NCBI RefSeq assembly: GCF_000424385.1
Contig: NZ_AUJU01000001.1
Coordinates: 186,001-250,000, forward strand
DNA length: 64,000 bases
From: Butyrivibrio sp. LC3010
GTDB taxonomy: Bacteria > Bacillota > Clostridia > Lachnospirales > Lachnospiraceae
Direction of reading: 5' to 3'
Positions 35,805 to 43,417 of the stretch are shown here, piece after piece. Under the pieces are notes generated by a model. The model ran no database searches and had not been told where the DNA came from. It saw only the letters and a program-made list of their open reading frames with translations. How positions within the stretch are numbered: position 1 is the first letter of the stretch; each line of letters starts with the position of its first letter. Made by a program: the position numbers and the translations under genes.

Positions 35805-36845
35805 ATGTACAGGGCTTCAAATGCCTTTAATGGTAAAGGAATTAGATATAACGAGTATCTGCACCCTCTTACTATAGGAGATGTGGAGATTAAAAATAAT
35901 ATTATACTAGGACCGATGGCAGGAGTATCCGACCTGCCATTTCGTCTGTTATGTAGCGAGATGGGCGCAGGGCTTGTCTGTATGGAAATGGTGAGTGCCA
36001 AAGCGATAACCTACCATAACAGAAATACAGATAACATGATGGAGATTCATCCTTCTGAGAGACCGGTATCGCTGCAGCTTTTTGGAAGTGAACCGGAGGT
36101 AATGGCAGAGGCTACAAGGATGATAGCAGAAAAGCCTTATGACATACTCGATATTAACATGGGGTGTCCTGTTCCCAAGGTTGTGGGAAACGGAGAGGGC
36201 TCTGCTCTTATGAAAAATCCCAAACTGATCGAAAAAATAGTGAAGGCTATGGTCCATGAGACTGACAGACCGGTGACTGTTAAAATCAGGAAAGGTTTTA
36301 ACGAATCAAGCGTAAATGCTGTTGAGTGTGCCCTTGCAGCTGAGGAGGGAGGCGCGTCAGCAATTGCTGTTCACGGAAGAACAAGAGAGCAGTATTATAG
36401 CGGTAATGCGGACTGGTCCATTATAAAAAAGGTAAAGGAAGCAGTCAGGATTCCTGTAATCGGAAATGGTGATGTCACTGACGGAAAAAGTGCAAAAGCC
36501 CTCATAGATGAAACCGGATGCGACGGAGTTATGATAGCCAGGGCAGCAGAGGGTAATCCCTGGATTTTCAGAGAAGTCATATCATATCTTGGAAACGGTG
36601 AAGTAATAGAAAGACCGACCATGAAGGAAATGTACGAAATGGTCATTCGCCATGCTGATCTGCAGCTGCGTTATAAAGGTGAGTACATCGGAATAAGAGA
36701 AATGAGAAAACATGTATCCTGGTATACGACAGGACTACCGGGTTCAGCAAAGTTCAGAGCACTTATAAATACAATGGATGATATGGATTCACTAAAAGCA
36801 GCATGTGCGGAAGTATTCGGAGAAGGTACAAAGAATACAATCTGA
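35805..36845 (+). CDS. dusB: tRNA-dihydrouridine synthase (DusB type)
   Basis: 346 aa, FMN-dependent enzyme reducing uridines in the tRNA D-loop. Seen: NIILGPMAGVSDLPFR at the start of the TIM barrel, DINMGCPVPKVVGNGEGSAL with the catalytic Cys, VKIRKGF, VHGRTREQYYSG and GNGDVTDG, then MIARAAEGNPWIF. GGAAGGATTTAGAT precedes the ATG. The first 20 residues are an extra N-terminal stretch, and the Met starting the core is not obvious, so the start is moderately sure. The 142-bp gap upstream holds a short CCTC-GCAAAGT-GAGG hairpin. Confidence 0.93.
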   Translation: MYRASNAFNGKGIRYNEYLHPLTIGDVEIKNNIILGPMAGVSDLPFRLLCSEMGAGLVCMEMVSAKAITYHNRNTDNMMEIHPSERPVSLQLFGSEPEVMAEATRMIAEKPYDILDINMGCPVPKVVGNGEGSALMKNPKLIEKIVKAMVHETDRPVTVKIRKGFNESSVNAVECALAAEEGGASAIAVHGRTREQYYSGNADWSIIKKVKEAVRIPVIGNGDVTDGKSAKALIDETGCDGVMIARAAEGNPWIFREVISYLGNGEVIERPTMKEMYEMVIRHADLQLRYKGEYIGIREMRKHVSWYTTGLPGSAKFRALINTMDDMDSLKAACAEVFGEGTKNTI

Positions 36846-36968
36846 TAGAGTCTTTGTATTACTGAAGATGAGCATGCCAGGCACTGTGAGAATATCAGGC
36901 TTATCGTGATTATTGAGCTGAAGATTCATATCAGTTTTTAGATATGTTATAAACGAATAAATATACTT

Positions 36969-36997
36969 TTGACTTTATATAATTATTCATATATAAT
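36969..36997 (+). promoter_or_regulatory. Sigma-A type promoter of greA
   Basis: -35 TTGACT (36969-36974), 17-bp spacer, perfect -10 TATAAT (36992-36997). It lies within the upstream extension of the greA frame, which supports the downstream start codon at 37065. Confidence 0.88.
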
Positions 36998-37023
36998 GCT
37001 ATGGATTGTAAATAAGTATAAAA

Positions 37024-37046
37024 CGGACATTGTGTCCGATCTTTTT
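37024..37046 (+). terminator. Terminator-like hairpin in the greA leader
   Basis: CGGACA-TTG-TGTCCG followed by ATCTTTTT, about 20 nt after the expected transcription start and before the greA ribosome binding site. Its location in the 5' leader suggests attenuation. Confidence 0.6.
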
Positions 37047-37064
37047 CATAGAAAGGGTATAGAA

Positions 37065-37544
37065 ATGGAAGAAAAGAAGAACATTTTAACCTATGAAGGA
37101 CTCAAGGCATATGAAGATGAGCTTCATGACCTCAAGGTTGTTAAGAGAGCAGAGGTTGCTGAGAGAATCAAAGAAGCACGTGAGCAGGGTGACCTTTCAG
37201 AGAATGCTGAGTACGATGCAGCCAAGGATGAGCAGAGAGATATCGAAGCTCGTATCGAAGAACTTGAAAAGATCCTCAAGAATGCAGAAGTTGTTGTTGA
37301 TGAGGACGTTGATCTCGATAAGGTAAGCGTTGGCGCAAAGGTTAAGCTTCTTGACATTGCATCCAATGAAGAGGTACAGTACAGCATCGTTGGTTCATCA
37401 GAGGCCAACAGCCTTAAAGGTAAGATCAGTAACGAGTCACCTGTTGGTAAAGCCCTTATCGGTGCAAAGGTCGGCGAAGAAGTCACTGTTGAAACACAGA
37501 TGGGTGATTTTGTATACAAGGTCCTTGAAATTGTTCGTAAGTAA
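37065..37544 (+). CDS. greA: Transcription elongation factor GreA
   Basis: 159 aa from the ATG at 37065, the normal GreA size; the frame extends upstream through the promoter and a leader hairpin, so earlier starts are rejected. Rescues backtracked RNA polymerase by stimulating transcript cleavage. N-terminal coiled coil with the tip acidic pair in [14 protein letters not shown]-terminal FKBP-like domain ([20 protein letters not shown]). AAAGGGTATAGAA precedes the ATG. Upstream of lysS, a common Firmicute arrangement. Confidence 0.96.
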   Translation: MEEKKNILTYEGLKAYEDELHDLKVVKRAEVAERIKEAREQGDLSENAEYDAAKDEQRDIEARIEELEKILKNAEVVVDEDVDLDKVSVGAKVKLLDIASNEEVQYSIVGSSEANSLKGKISNESPVGKALIGAKVGEEVTVETQMGDFVYKVLEIVRK

Positions 37545-37634
37545 TAAGATTTGCAGAATGCAGCAGCATTCCGGAATCTTTAGAACATAACATGAACACA
37601 TGCAAATGTGATTTTGAGTCGTTAATGACATAAT

Positions 37635-37672
37635 TGGTGGGGGTAATGAAAATTTGCCCCCATTTCTATTTT
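37635..37672 (+). terminator. greA terminator
   Basis: TGGGGG pairs with CCCCCA around a 13-nt loop, then TTTCTATTTT. The rest of 37545-37858 shows no gene; it holds short hairpins (CACTTGACGAAGTG at about 37721) and the lysS promoter and leader. Confidence 0.75.
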
Positions 37673-37858
37673 AACAGAGCACTTGGCGAGGGTTATCACG
37701 AGCTTAGTGCGAGCCATGCAAATCCACTTGACGAAGTGTTTTCGATATTGGTGGAGCTGTTTGAATTACAAGTGAATTAGTATTAGTAATAGATTAAGCT
37801 ACAATCTCATATATATAAATAGTTCTTGTGAGAGCAGTAGCTGGAAAGAGGAGAAAAA

Positions 37859-39424
37859 GTGGCAGAGAATCAGCAGAAGAATCAGAATAATCAGAAGACA
37901 GAAGATATAAACCAGCTTAAAAAGGTTCGCCGCGAGAAGCTTGCAGACCTGCAGGCAAATGGCAAGGATCCTTTTCAGATCGTAAAGTATGACCAGACAC
38001 ATCATGCACAGGAGATCAGAGACAATTTTGAAACATTGGAGGTTGTTCCCGAGACAGACGCAGAGGGAAAACAGATCACTCCTGAGCTTTCAGATATTCC
38101 GGCAGAGAAGGTTGTATCACTTGCAGGTCGTATGATGAGCAAGCGTGTAATGGGTAAAGCATCTTTTGCAAACCTTCAGGATAAGTCAGGAAGAATGCAG
38201 CTCTATGTATCAAGAAATGATCTTGGCGACGAGTCATACGCAGCATTCAAGAAGATGGATATCGGCGATATCATCGGTGTTAAGGGATTTGCTTTCAGAA
38301 CTAAGACAGGCGAGATTTCTGTTCACGTTAAGGAGCTGACACTTTTATCTAAGTCACTTCAGCCTCTTCCGGAGAAGTTCCACGGACTTACAGATACAGA
38401 GATCCGTTTCAGACAGAGATATGTAGACCTTATCATGAACGAAGAGGTTAAGGATACATTTATAAAGAGATCACAGATCATCCAGGAGATTCGTAACTTC
38501 CTGTCAGCAAGAGACTTCATGGAAGTTGAGACACCTATGCTTGTTGAGAATGCAGGCGGTGCGGCAGCAAGACCTTTCCTTACTCATTATAATGCTCTTG
38601 ATGAGGAGAGAAAGCTTCGTATTTCACTTGAGCTTTACCTTAAGAGACTTATCGTTGGCGGTCTTGAAAGAGTATACGAGATTGGCAGAGTATTCAGAAA
38701 TGAAGGTACAGATACCAGACACAACCCTGAGTTCACACTTATGGAGCTGTATCAGGCATACACAGATTATGAAGGAATGATGGAGCTCACAGAGAGCATG
38801 TTCAGATACCTTGCTGAGAAGGTATGCGGCACAACACAGGTTCCTTATGGTGATCACATCATCGACCTTGGTAAGCCCTTCGAGCGCCTCACAATGAACG
38901 ATGCTATCAAGAAGTATGCAGGCATTGACTTCGATGCTGTTAAGACAGATGAGGAAGCTAAGGCTATCGCTAGGGAAAAGGGCGTAGAGTTCGAGGATCG
39001 TCACACTAAGGGTGACATCATCAACCTCTTCTTCGAGGAGTTCTGCGAAGAGAAGCTGATCCAGCCTACATTCATCATGGATCATCCTCTTGCAATATCA
39101 CCTCTTACAAAGAAGAAGCCTACAGATCCTGATAAGGTTGAGCGTTTCGAGCTCTTCATCAACACATGGGAGATGTGCAACGCTTACTCAGAGCTCAACG
39201 ATCCTATCGATCAGAGAGAGCGCTTCGCAGCTCAGGATGCCAATGCGGCAGCAGGCGACGAAGAAGCCGAGCACACAGATGAAGATTTCCTCAACGCACT
39301 TGAAATCGGCATGCCTCCGACGGGTGGTATCGGTTATGGTATCGATAGATTGTGTATGCTGCTTACTAATAGTGCAAACATAAGAGAGGTTCTGCTCTTC
39401 CCTACGTTAAAATCAACAAAATGA
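37859..39424 (+). CDS. lysS: Lysyl-tRNA synthetase, class II
   Basis: 521 aa. Starts with GTG at 37859, with GAGGAG 5 nt upstream. N-terminal anticodon-binding OB fold (SLAGRMMSKRVMGKASFANLQD), then class II motifs: motif 1 in IRNFLSARDFMEVETPML, motif 2 RVFRNEGTDTRHNPEFT, motif 3 GMPPTGGIGYGIDRL. The C-terminus LFPTLKSTK is close to the normal end. It is the last core gene before the conjugative element. The 3' end may be the element's insertion site. Confidence 0.96.
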   Translation: MAENQQKNQNNQKTEDINQLKKVRREKLADLQANGKDPFQIVKYDQTHHAQEIRDNFETLEVVPETDAEGKQITPELSDIPAEKVVSLAGRMMSKRVMGKASFANLQDKSGRMQLYVSRNDLGDESYAAFKKMDIGDIIGVKGFAFRTKTGEISVHVKELTLLSKSLQPLPEKFHGLTDTEIRFRQRYVDLIMNEEVKDTFIKRSQIIQEIRNFLSARDFMEVETPMLVENAGGAAARPFLTHYNALDEERKLRISLELYLKRLIVGGLERVYEIGRVFRNEGTDTRHNPEFTLMELYQAYTDYEGMMELTESMFRYLAEKVCGTTQVPYGDHIIDLGKPFERLTMNDAIKKYAGIDFDAVKTDEEAKAIAREKGVEFEDRHTKGDIINLFFEEFCEEKLIQPTFIMDHPLAISPLTKKKPTDPDKVERFELFINTWEMCNAYSELNDPIDQRERFAAQDANAAAGDEEAEHTDEDFLNALEIGMPPTGGIGYGIDRLCMLLTNSANIREVLLFPTLKSTK

Positions 39425-39701
39425 CGTCCCTGTACGGATAAGGACGAGGCTGTCCGTGCTTCTACGGAGACAGACGGTGTTCAGACGGGTGACACGTTTT
39501 GACCTGCTTTCTGAAGAACGTTACGGAACGTGTTGGAAGCTGATGTAAAAGTAGAAAAATGATTCATGGAACACGACGGAAGCTGTCGTGGACCTGGATT
39601 TGTTGCTAAATAAATACAGGCAAGATTCAGAAAGAAACAGCTTTTTGAATGGCGCGTAACAGGCACTTACTTTAGTGAAAACTAGAGTAGGTGCCTTTTT
39701 T
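39425..39701 (+). terminator. Structured spacer after lysS ending in a strong terminator
   Basis: Bases 39425-39660 contain no believable gene but several hairpins, for example CACGAC-GGAAGCT-GTCGTG near 39572 and CTGTC...GACAG around 39450-39475. At 39661-39701 a 15-bp stem (AGGCACTTACTTTAG with CTAGAGTAGGTGCCT, two wobbles) is followed by TTTTTT. The terminator may serve lysS; the region is also the probable left junction (attL side) of the element. Confidence 0.7.
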
Positions 39702-39744
39702 GCGTTCTGGGATTGAGACATTAGCAATGAAAGGAGGCCAGGTT

Positions 39745-40044
39745 TTGGCAAGAAAAAAAGAATTAAGTGAAGAAGAAAGAAAAAAGGAACTGATCAGAAA
39801 ACTAAAGAAAGGCCCTGATCTTGAAAAGTACCTTGAAGGCAGAAAAAGGACATTTGTTTCATATGCACAGGGTGCAAGGATGTACTCCATGAGCTATTAC
39901 ACTTTTATTAAATTTGCCAAGGAAGCAGGCGCAAATATTCATATCAAGAAAAATGTAGTTGTAGATGTGGGAGCTATAGAGGCTTACATACAGAAAAATG
40001 GAGAAGGAGGACCAAATAGTAATGAGAAGAAGAAATCAGATTGA
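39745..40044 (+). CDS. Small DUF6462-like protein, first of two
   Basis: 99 aa from a TTG start at 39745, chosen because GGAGG lies 7-8 nt upstream. Lys-rich N-terminus, then a core of about 60 residues with RTFVSYAQGARMYSMSYYTF, KFAKEAGA, and KKNVVVDVGAIEAYI. The pattern resembles an excisionase-like winged helix found in Lachnospiraceae elements (I believe DUF6462). It opens the element's left-end operon, overlapping the next gene by 23 bp. Possible role: DNA binding in maintenance or excision of the element. Confidence 0.7.
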   Translation: MARKKELSEEERKKELIRKLKKGPDLEKYLEGRKRTFVSYAQGARMYSMSYYTFIKFAKEAGANIHIKKNVVVDVGAIEAYIQKNGEGGPNSNEKKKSD

Positions 40045-40273
40045 TGATCCCGAGGTAAAAGAGAAGCTGGACAAACTGCTTCCATTGGGAAGGAAAAAAT
40101 GGGTCAGATACGATGAAGGCGCACTGCTGTATTCTATGGGGCTTCATTCGTTTGAGGAGCTCGCTAAGAAAGCCAAGGCAGTTTACCACTACAACAGAAT
40201 AGTACTTGTTAATACAGAAAAAGTAGATGAATACATGGAACTGATGTGTGCGGATGATCCCACAGATTTATGA
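40022..40273 (+). CDS. Small DUF6462-like protein, second of two
   Basis: 83 aa from the ATG at 40022, with GGAGG upstream inside the preceding gene. Core KKWVRYDEGALLYSMGLHSF, ELAKKAKAVYHYNRIVLVNTEKVDEYM parallels the preceding protein, so the two are tandem paralogues. Overlap with the first gene and a 15-bp gap to parA suggest translational coupling in one operon. Probably DNA binding; partner and target unknown. Confidence 0.7.
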   Translation: MRRRNQIDDPEVKEKLDKLLPLGRKKWVRYDEGALLYSMGLHSFEELAKKAKAVYHYNRIVLVNTEKVDEYMELMCADDPTDL

Positions 40274-40288
40274 GGAGGAAAACAGATT

Positions 40289-41071
40289 ATGTGTAAAGTA
40301 ATTGCAGTTGCAAATCAAAAAGGCGGGGTGGGAAAAACCACAACAGCATTAAACCTGGGTGTTGGACTGGCAGATAAGGGAAATAGAGTGCTCTTGATTG
40401 ACGGAGACGCACAGGGATCCCTGACGATCAGCTTGGGATATAAGGAGCCAGATAGGATTGAAGTAACGCTTGCAACACTTCTTTCAGAGATTATGGAAGA
40501 AACAGAGCCTTCAATCTCAGAAGCAATTATTCATCATGCAGAGGGTGTGGATCTTATTCCGGCAAATATTGAGCTGTCTGCACTTGAAATCAATCTTGTG
40601 AATGCCATGAGTAGGGAAGTGATGCTCAGAAGTCTTGTTGATACCATTAAGTCAGATTACGACTATATAGTCATTGACTGCATGCCGTCACTTGGAATGC
40701 TCACAATAAACGCTCTGGCTTGTGCTGATAGTGTCCTAATCCCGGTTCAGGCTGCATATCTTCCTATGAAAGGTCTTGAACAGCTGATGAAAACAATAAG
40801 CCGAGTGCAGAGAAGACTCAACAGAAATCTTGTGGTTGAGGGTATTTTGCTCACTATGGTTGATTGCAGAACAAATTATGCCAAGGATATATCTCAGCTT
40901 GTAATCGACACTTATTCAGACCAGCTTCATGTTTTTGATACGACAATTCCGCTTTCTGTAAGAGCAGCTGAGATTAGTGTGGAAGGTGCGAGTATTTATC
41001 AATATGATCCCAAAGGAAAAGCTACAGCTGCTTACAGGACATTAACTGAGGAGGTGATTAAACATGCCTAA
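40289..41071 (+). CDS. parA: ParA-family partition ATPase
   Basis: 260 aa. Deviant Walker A KGGVGKTT near residue 11, Walker A' in LLIDGDAQGSL, and VIDCMPSLGMLTINAL as the switch/Walker B region. GGAGGAAAACAGATT precedes the ATG. Soj-like without a DNA-binding N-terminal domain. With the overlapping parB it forms a partition pair, expected to stabilise an excised circular form of the conjugative element or an element with a replicating phase; a RepA-N initiator is present at 61.5 kb. Confidence 0.95.
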   Translation: MCKVIAVANQKGGVGKTTTALNLGVGLADKGNRVLLIDGDAQGSLTISLGYKEPDRIEVTLATLLSEIMEETEPSISEAIIHHAEGVDLIPANIELSALEINLVNAMSREVMLRSLVDTIKSDYDYIVIDCMPSLGMLTINALACADSVLIPVQAAYLPMKGLEQLMKTISRVQRRLNRNLVVEGILLTMVDCRTNYAKDISQLVIDTYSDQLHVFDTTIPLSVRAAEISVEGASIYQYDPKGKATAAYRTLTEEVIKHA

Positions 41072-41987
41072 ACAGAGAATTGGACAAAAAATAAAACTTG
41101 CATCAGTTGAAGAACTGCTAGGAGTTCCTTCTGTTGAGGGATGTATGGATATTGAAGTAGCGAGAATTCATCCATTCAAGGATCATCCATTCAAAGTTAT
41201 TGATGATGACAAAATGCATGAGCTTGTAGAAAGTATCATGATGAACGGCGTTCTAGTACCGGTTATTGTGAGGCAGATGGAAGATGGCGATTATCAGATG
41301 ATAGCTGGACACCGAAGATTATTTGCTGTTAATCAGATTGGAATGGATAAGATTCCTGCGATTGTAAAGGAATATACAGATGATGAAGCAATCCTGGCGA
41401 TGGTTGATTCGAATCTGCAAAGAGAAGAGATCCTGCCAAGTGAGAAGGCGTTTGCCTATAAAATGAAATATGAAGCCACGAAGCGCCAGGGCAAACGTAA
41501 TGATTTAACTTCTTCCCAATTAGGGAAGAAGTTGTGGGCGGACGAACAGCTTGCCAAAGAAGTTGGTGAAAGCAGAAATCAGGTGCATAGATTTTTGCGT
41601 CTTGCAGAGCTTATTCCACCTATTCTGGATCTGGTTGATAGAAAAATCGTGGCAATTGTCACAGCTGTAGAAATCTCGTATCTTGATTCGGCTGTTCAGG
41701 TAATGCTCTATAACTATATGAAAGAAAATGGAGAATGCAAGGCTTATCAGATCTACGCACTTAGGGATTACATGAAGGATCATGAGAGTATCACCAAGCT
41801 TGAGCTGATCAAGATTCTTAACGAGAACGCTCCAAGAAATGAAACTAACAAGTTCCAAAAGATTACGATACCAACAACGAAGCTAAAGGAGTATTTTCCG
41901 ACATTTTATACCAAGTCACAGATAGAAAATGTATTGTTCCAACTGCTTGAGGATTGGAAGAAAGAAAATGTGGATAAGGAGGGCTAG
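41064..41987 (+). CDS. parB: ParB-family partition protein
   Basis: 307 aa. ParB/Srx domain with PFKVIDDDKMHELVESIMMN, and the CTP-binding-like motif AGHRRLFA (GxRR type), then a helix-turn-helix (LAKEVGESRNQVHRFLRL). The C-terminus contains a RepB-like segment (KFQKITIPTTKLKEYFP). Overlaps parA by 8 bp. It would bind parS-like sites near the element. No clear parS palindrome is recognised in this window. Confidence 0.93.
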   Translation: MPKQRIGQKIKLASVEELLGVPSVEGCMDIEVARIHPFKDHPFKVIDDDKMHELVESIMMNGVLVPVIVRQMEDGDYQMIAGHRRLFAVNQIGMDKIPAIVKEYTDDEAILAMVDSNLQREEILPSEKAFAYKMKYEATKRQGKRNDLTSSQLGKKLWADEQLAKEVGESRNQVHRFLRLAELIPPILDLVDRKIVAIVTAVEISYLDSAVQVMLYNYMKENGECKAYQIYALRDYMKDHESITKLELIKILNENAPRNETNKFQKITIPTTKLKEYFPTFYTKSQIENVLFQLLEDWKKENVDKEG

Positions 41988-41990
41988 ATC

Positions 41991-42275
41991 ATGTTTGTAC
42001 TGAGACTGTTTTTTAAAATTCTGTTATTGCCGGTATTCTTCTTACTATTACTTCTGAAAGCTATGATTGTAGCTTTTGAAGACTTATCATCTGTAATAAT
42101 TGGAGCAATGGTACTTTTAATTGGATTTGGTATTGCATATTGCATTTATAGTCATAGATATCAGGAAATAATTATTTTTCTCGTTGTGGGAATGATATTG
42201 ATGGTTGGAATGTTTGCGGTAACTATTATTGAAGGTATGTGCGATTCACTTATCGAAAAGATAAGTGAACTATGA
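41991..42275 (+). CDS. Small membrane protein of the element
   Basis: 94 aa, nearly all hydrophobic with about three transmembrane helices (residues 4-25, 33-52, 57-80). GGAGGGCTAGATC precedes the ATG, and it follows parB by 3 bp. No family recognised. Homologous small membrane ORFs next to partition genes are common in conjugative elements; function unknown. Confidence 0.7.
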   Translation: MFVLRLFFKILLLPVFFLLLLLKAMIVAFEDLSSVIIGAMVLLIGFGIAYCIYSHRYQEIIIFLVVGMILMVGMFAVTIIEGMCDSLIEKISEL

Positions 42276-42446
42276 ATCTACAAACTGATGTGATAGAGCC
42301 ATTTTACAACAGATTGATGCTGAGTGGTTCTAATACAATAGTTGTCTTCATGACAAAAGGGTCTGTAACCACATCTTGTGCTGTTATAGGCTCTTTTTAT
42401 TCGCGAAAAAAACACACCCTGTAATGAAAGGAGGAATGCACTGTAA

Positions 42447-42821
42447 ATGTGTTCGGAAATTAGGCAGTGCAAATTTCATATGAAAAATACAGGGTATAAG
42501 GCAAGTGATATTTTCAAAAAGGATTCTTTACAATTGAATAATGGGGAGGAGGTGATTGATATTAACAGTAATCCAGAACGCTATAGCGGCGTGTATAAGG
42601 AATTGGCAGAGCTTATTGGCGATGCGGCGACTTTAAAAGTCTGGAAACGATTCTCTGGACTAAATATCACATTTCCACAAAAACTCTACTCTAAGGAATT
42701 TCGAAAGGAATATATAAGGGAGAACATGGATGCAGTAAAACCAGCTGACATGGCTAAGCTATTAGGACTTTCAGAGCGGAGAGTTAGACAGATAATTGTA
42801 GAAATAAGACATGGCGAATAG
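42447..42821 (+). CDS. Mor-like transcription regulator
   Basis: 124 aa, or shorter: the Shine-Dalgarno AAAGGAGG lies 12 nt before the ATG at 42447, and a GGGGAGGAGGTGATTGAT stretch at 42542 hints at an internal start. The C-terminal 80 residues (YSGVYKELAELIGDAATLKVW, then FRKEYIRENMDA, then AKLLGLSERRVRQII helix-turn-helix) match the Mor/C activator fold seen in phages and integrative elements. Likely controls expression of the element. Confidence 0.7.
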   Translation: MCSEIRQCKFHMKNTGYKASDIFKKDSLQLNNGEEVIDINSNPERYSGVYKELAELIGDAATLKVWKRFSGLNITFPQKLYSKEFRKEYIRENMDAVKPADMAKLLGLSERRVRQIIVEIRHGE

Positions 42822-43054
42822 GTATTAAAGCGTTTGCAAGGCAGGTTCAATGCGAGTTTTGGGTTAAAAGAGAATATGAAAAGTTTCTAAAGAAACTCCA
42901 AGTGGATTCATTATTCCGCATAAATAAAGGATTATTAGGTGTCGAGATTGGAGTGGAGAGCGTTGATATTGTTCCGTTTGAGGATTATAATTTATTAGTG
43001 AGTGGTTTTACAGCTCTATATACAAAAATGGCTGGAACATCGCGTGACATCTAA
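42788..43054 (+). pseudogene. Open frame without a good start, possible remnant
   Basis: A frame overlapping the end of the Mor-like gene stays open to TAA at 43054. Its translation looks like normal protein (RQVQCEFWVKREYEKFLKKL, then GVEIGVESVDIVPFEDYNLL) but no ATG, GTG or TTG with a ribosome binding site precedes most of it. It may be the remnant of a gene, or need a -1/+1 shift from the Mor-like frame. No family recognised. Confidence 0.3.
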
Positions 43055-43123
43055 GAATAAGGCAGTTGAGGCATCATGGAGTTCCTATGCTCTAGGGTGC
43101 CTTTTGTTTTATGAGGAATATGT

Positions 43124-43318
43124 ATGGAAAACTACATTACACTATCCGAAGCCTCTCAAAAGTGGGGAATCTCGGAACGAAGGATAAGAACTCTATGTGC
43201 AGAAGGACGCATTAAAGGCGTTACTCGCTTTGGTAAAGCCTGGGCAATTCCAGAAAATACAGAAAAACCTGCTGATAATAGAGTTAAGACTGGAAAATAC
43301 ATAAAAAAACAGACTTGA
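43124..43318 (+). CDS. Small helix-turn-helix protein (excisionase/MerR-like)
   Basis: 64 aa. MENYITLSEASQKWGISERR, then RIRTLCAEGRIKGVTRFGKAWAIP, is the standard small DNA-binding protein with a winged helix (HTH_17 type), often seen as a regulator or excisionase in Firmicute elements. GAGGAATATGT precedes the ATG. It marks the left edge of the toxin cargo block. Confidence 0.85.
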   Translation: MENYITLSEASQKWGISERRIRTLCAEGRIKGVTRFGKAWAIPENTEKPADNRVKTGKYIKKQT

Positions 43319-43417
43319 TAGCTTGGAAAGAAGCTGTCATTTTTGTGGGACAGTATAGGTGATAGTCTAAAATTACTCTAAGAATAATTACATCTCGAGA
43401 AAGGTATGGTTAATTAA

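Noticed and set aside
42278..42446. Terminator between the small membrane protein and the Mor-like gene
   Set aside because: AGAGCC near 42295 and GGCTCT near 42392 could pair, but they are about 100 bp apart with poor inner pairing, so I do not call it.
43002..43187. 61-codon frame overlapping the start of the small HTH gene
   Set aside because: The HTH protein in the other frame has a clear family match and a GAGG site; the two cannot both be expected here.
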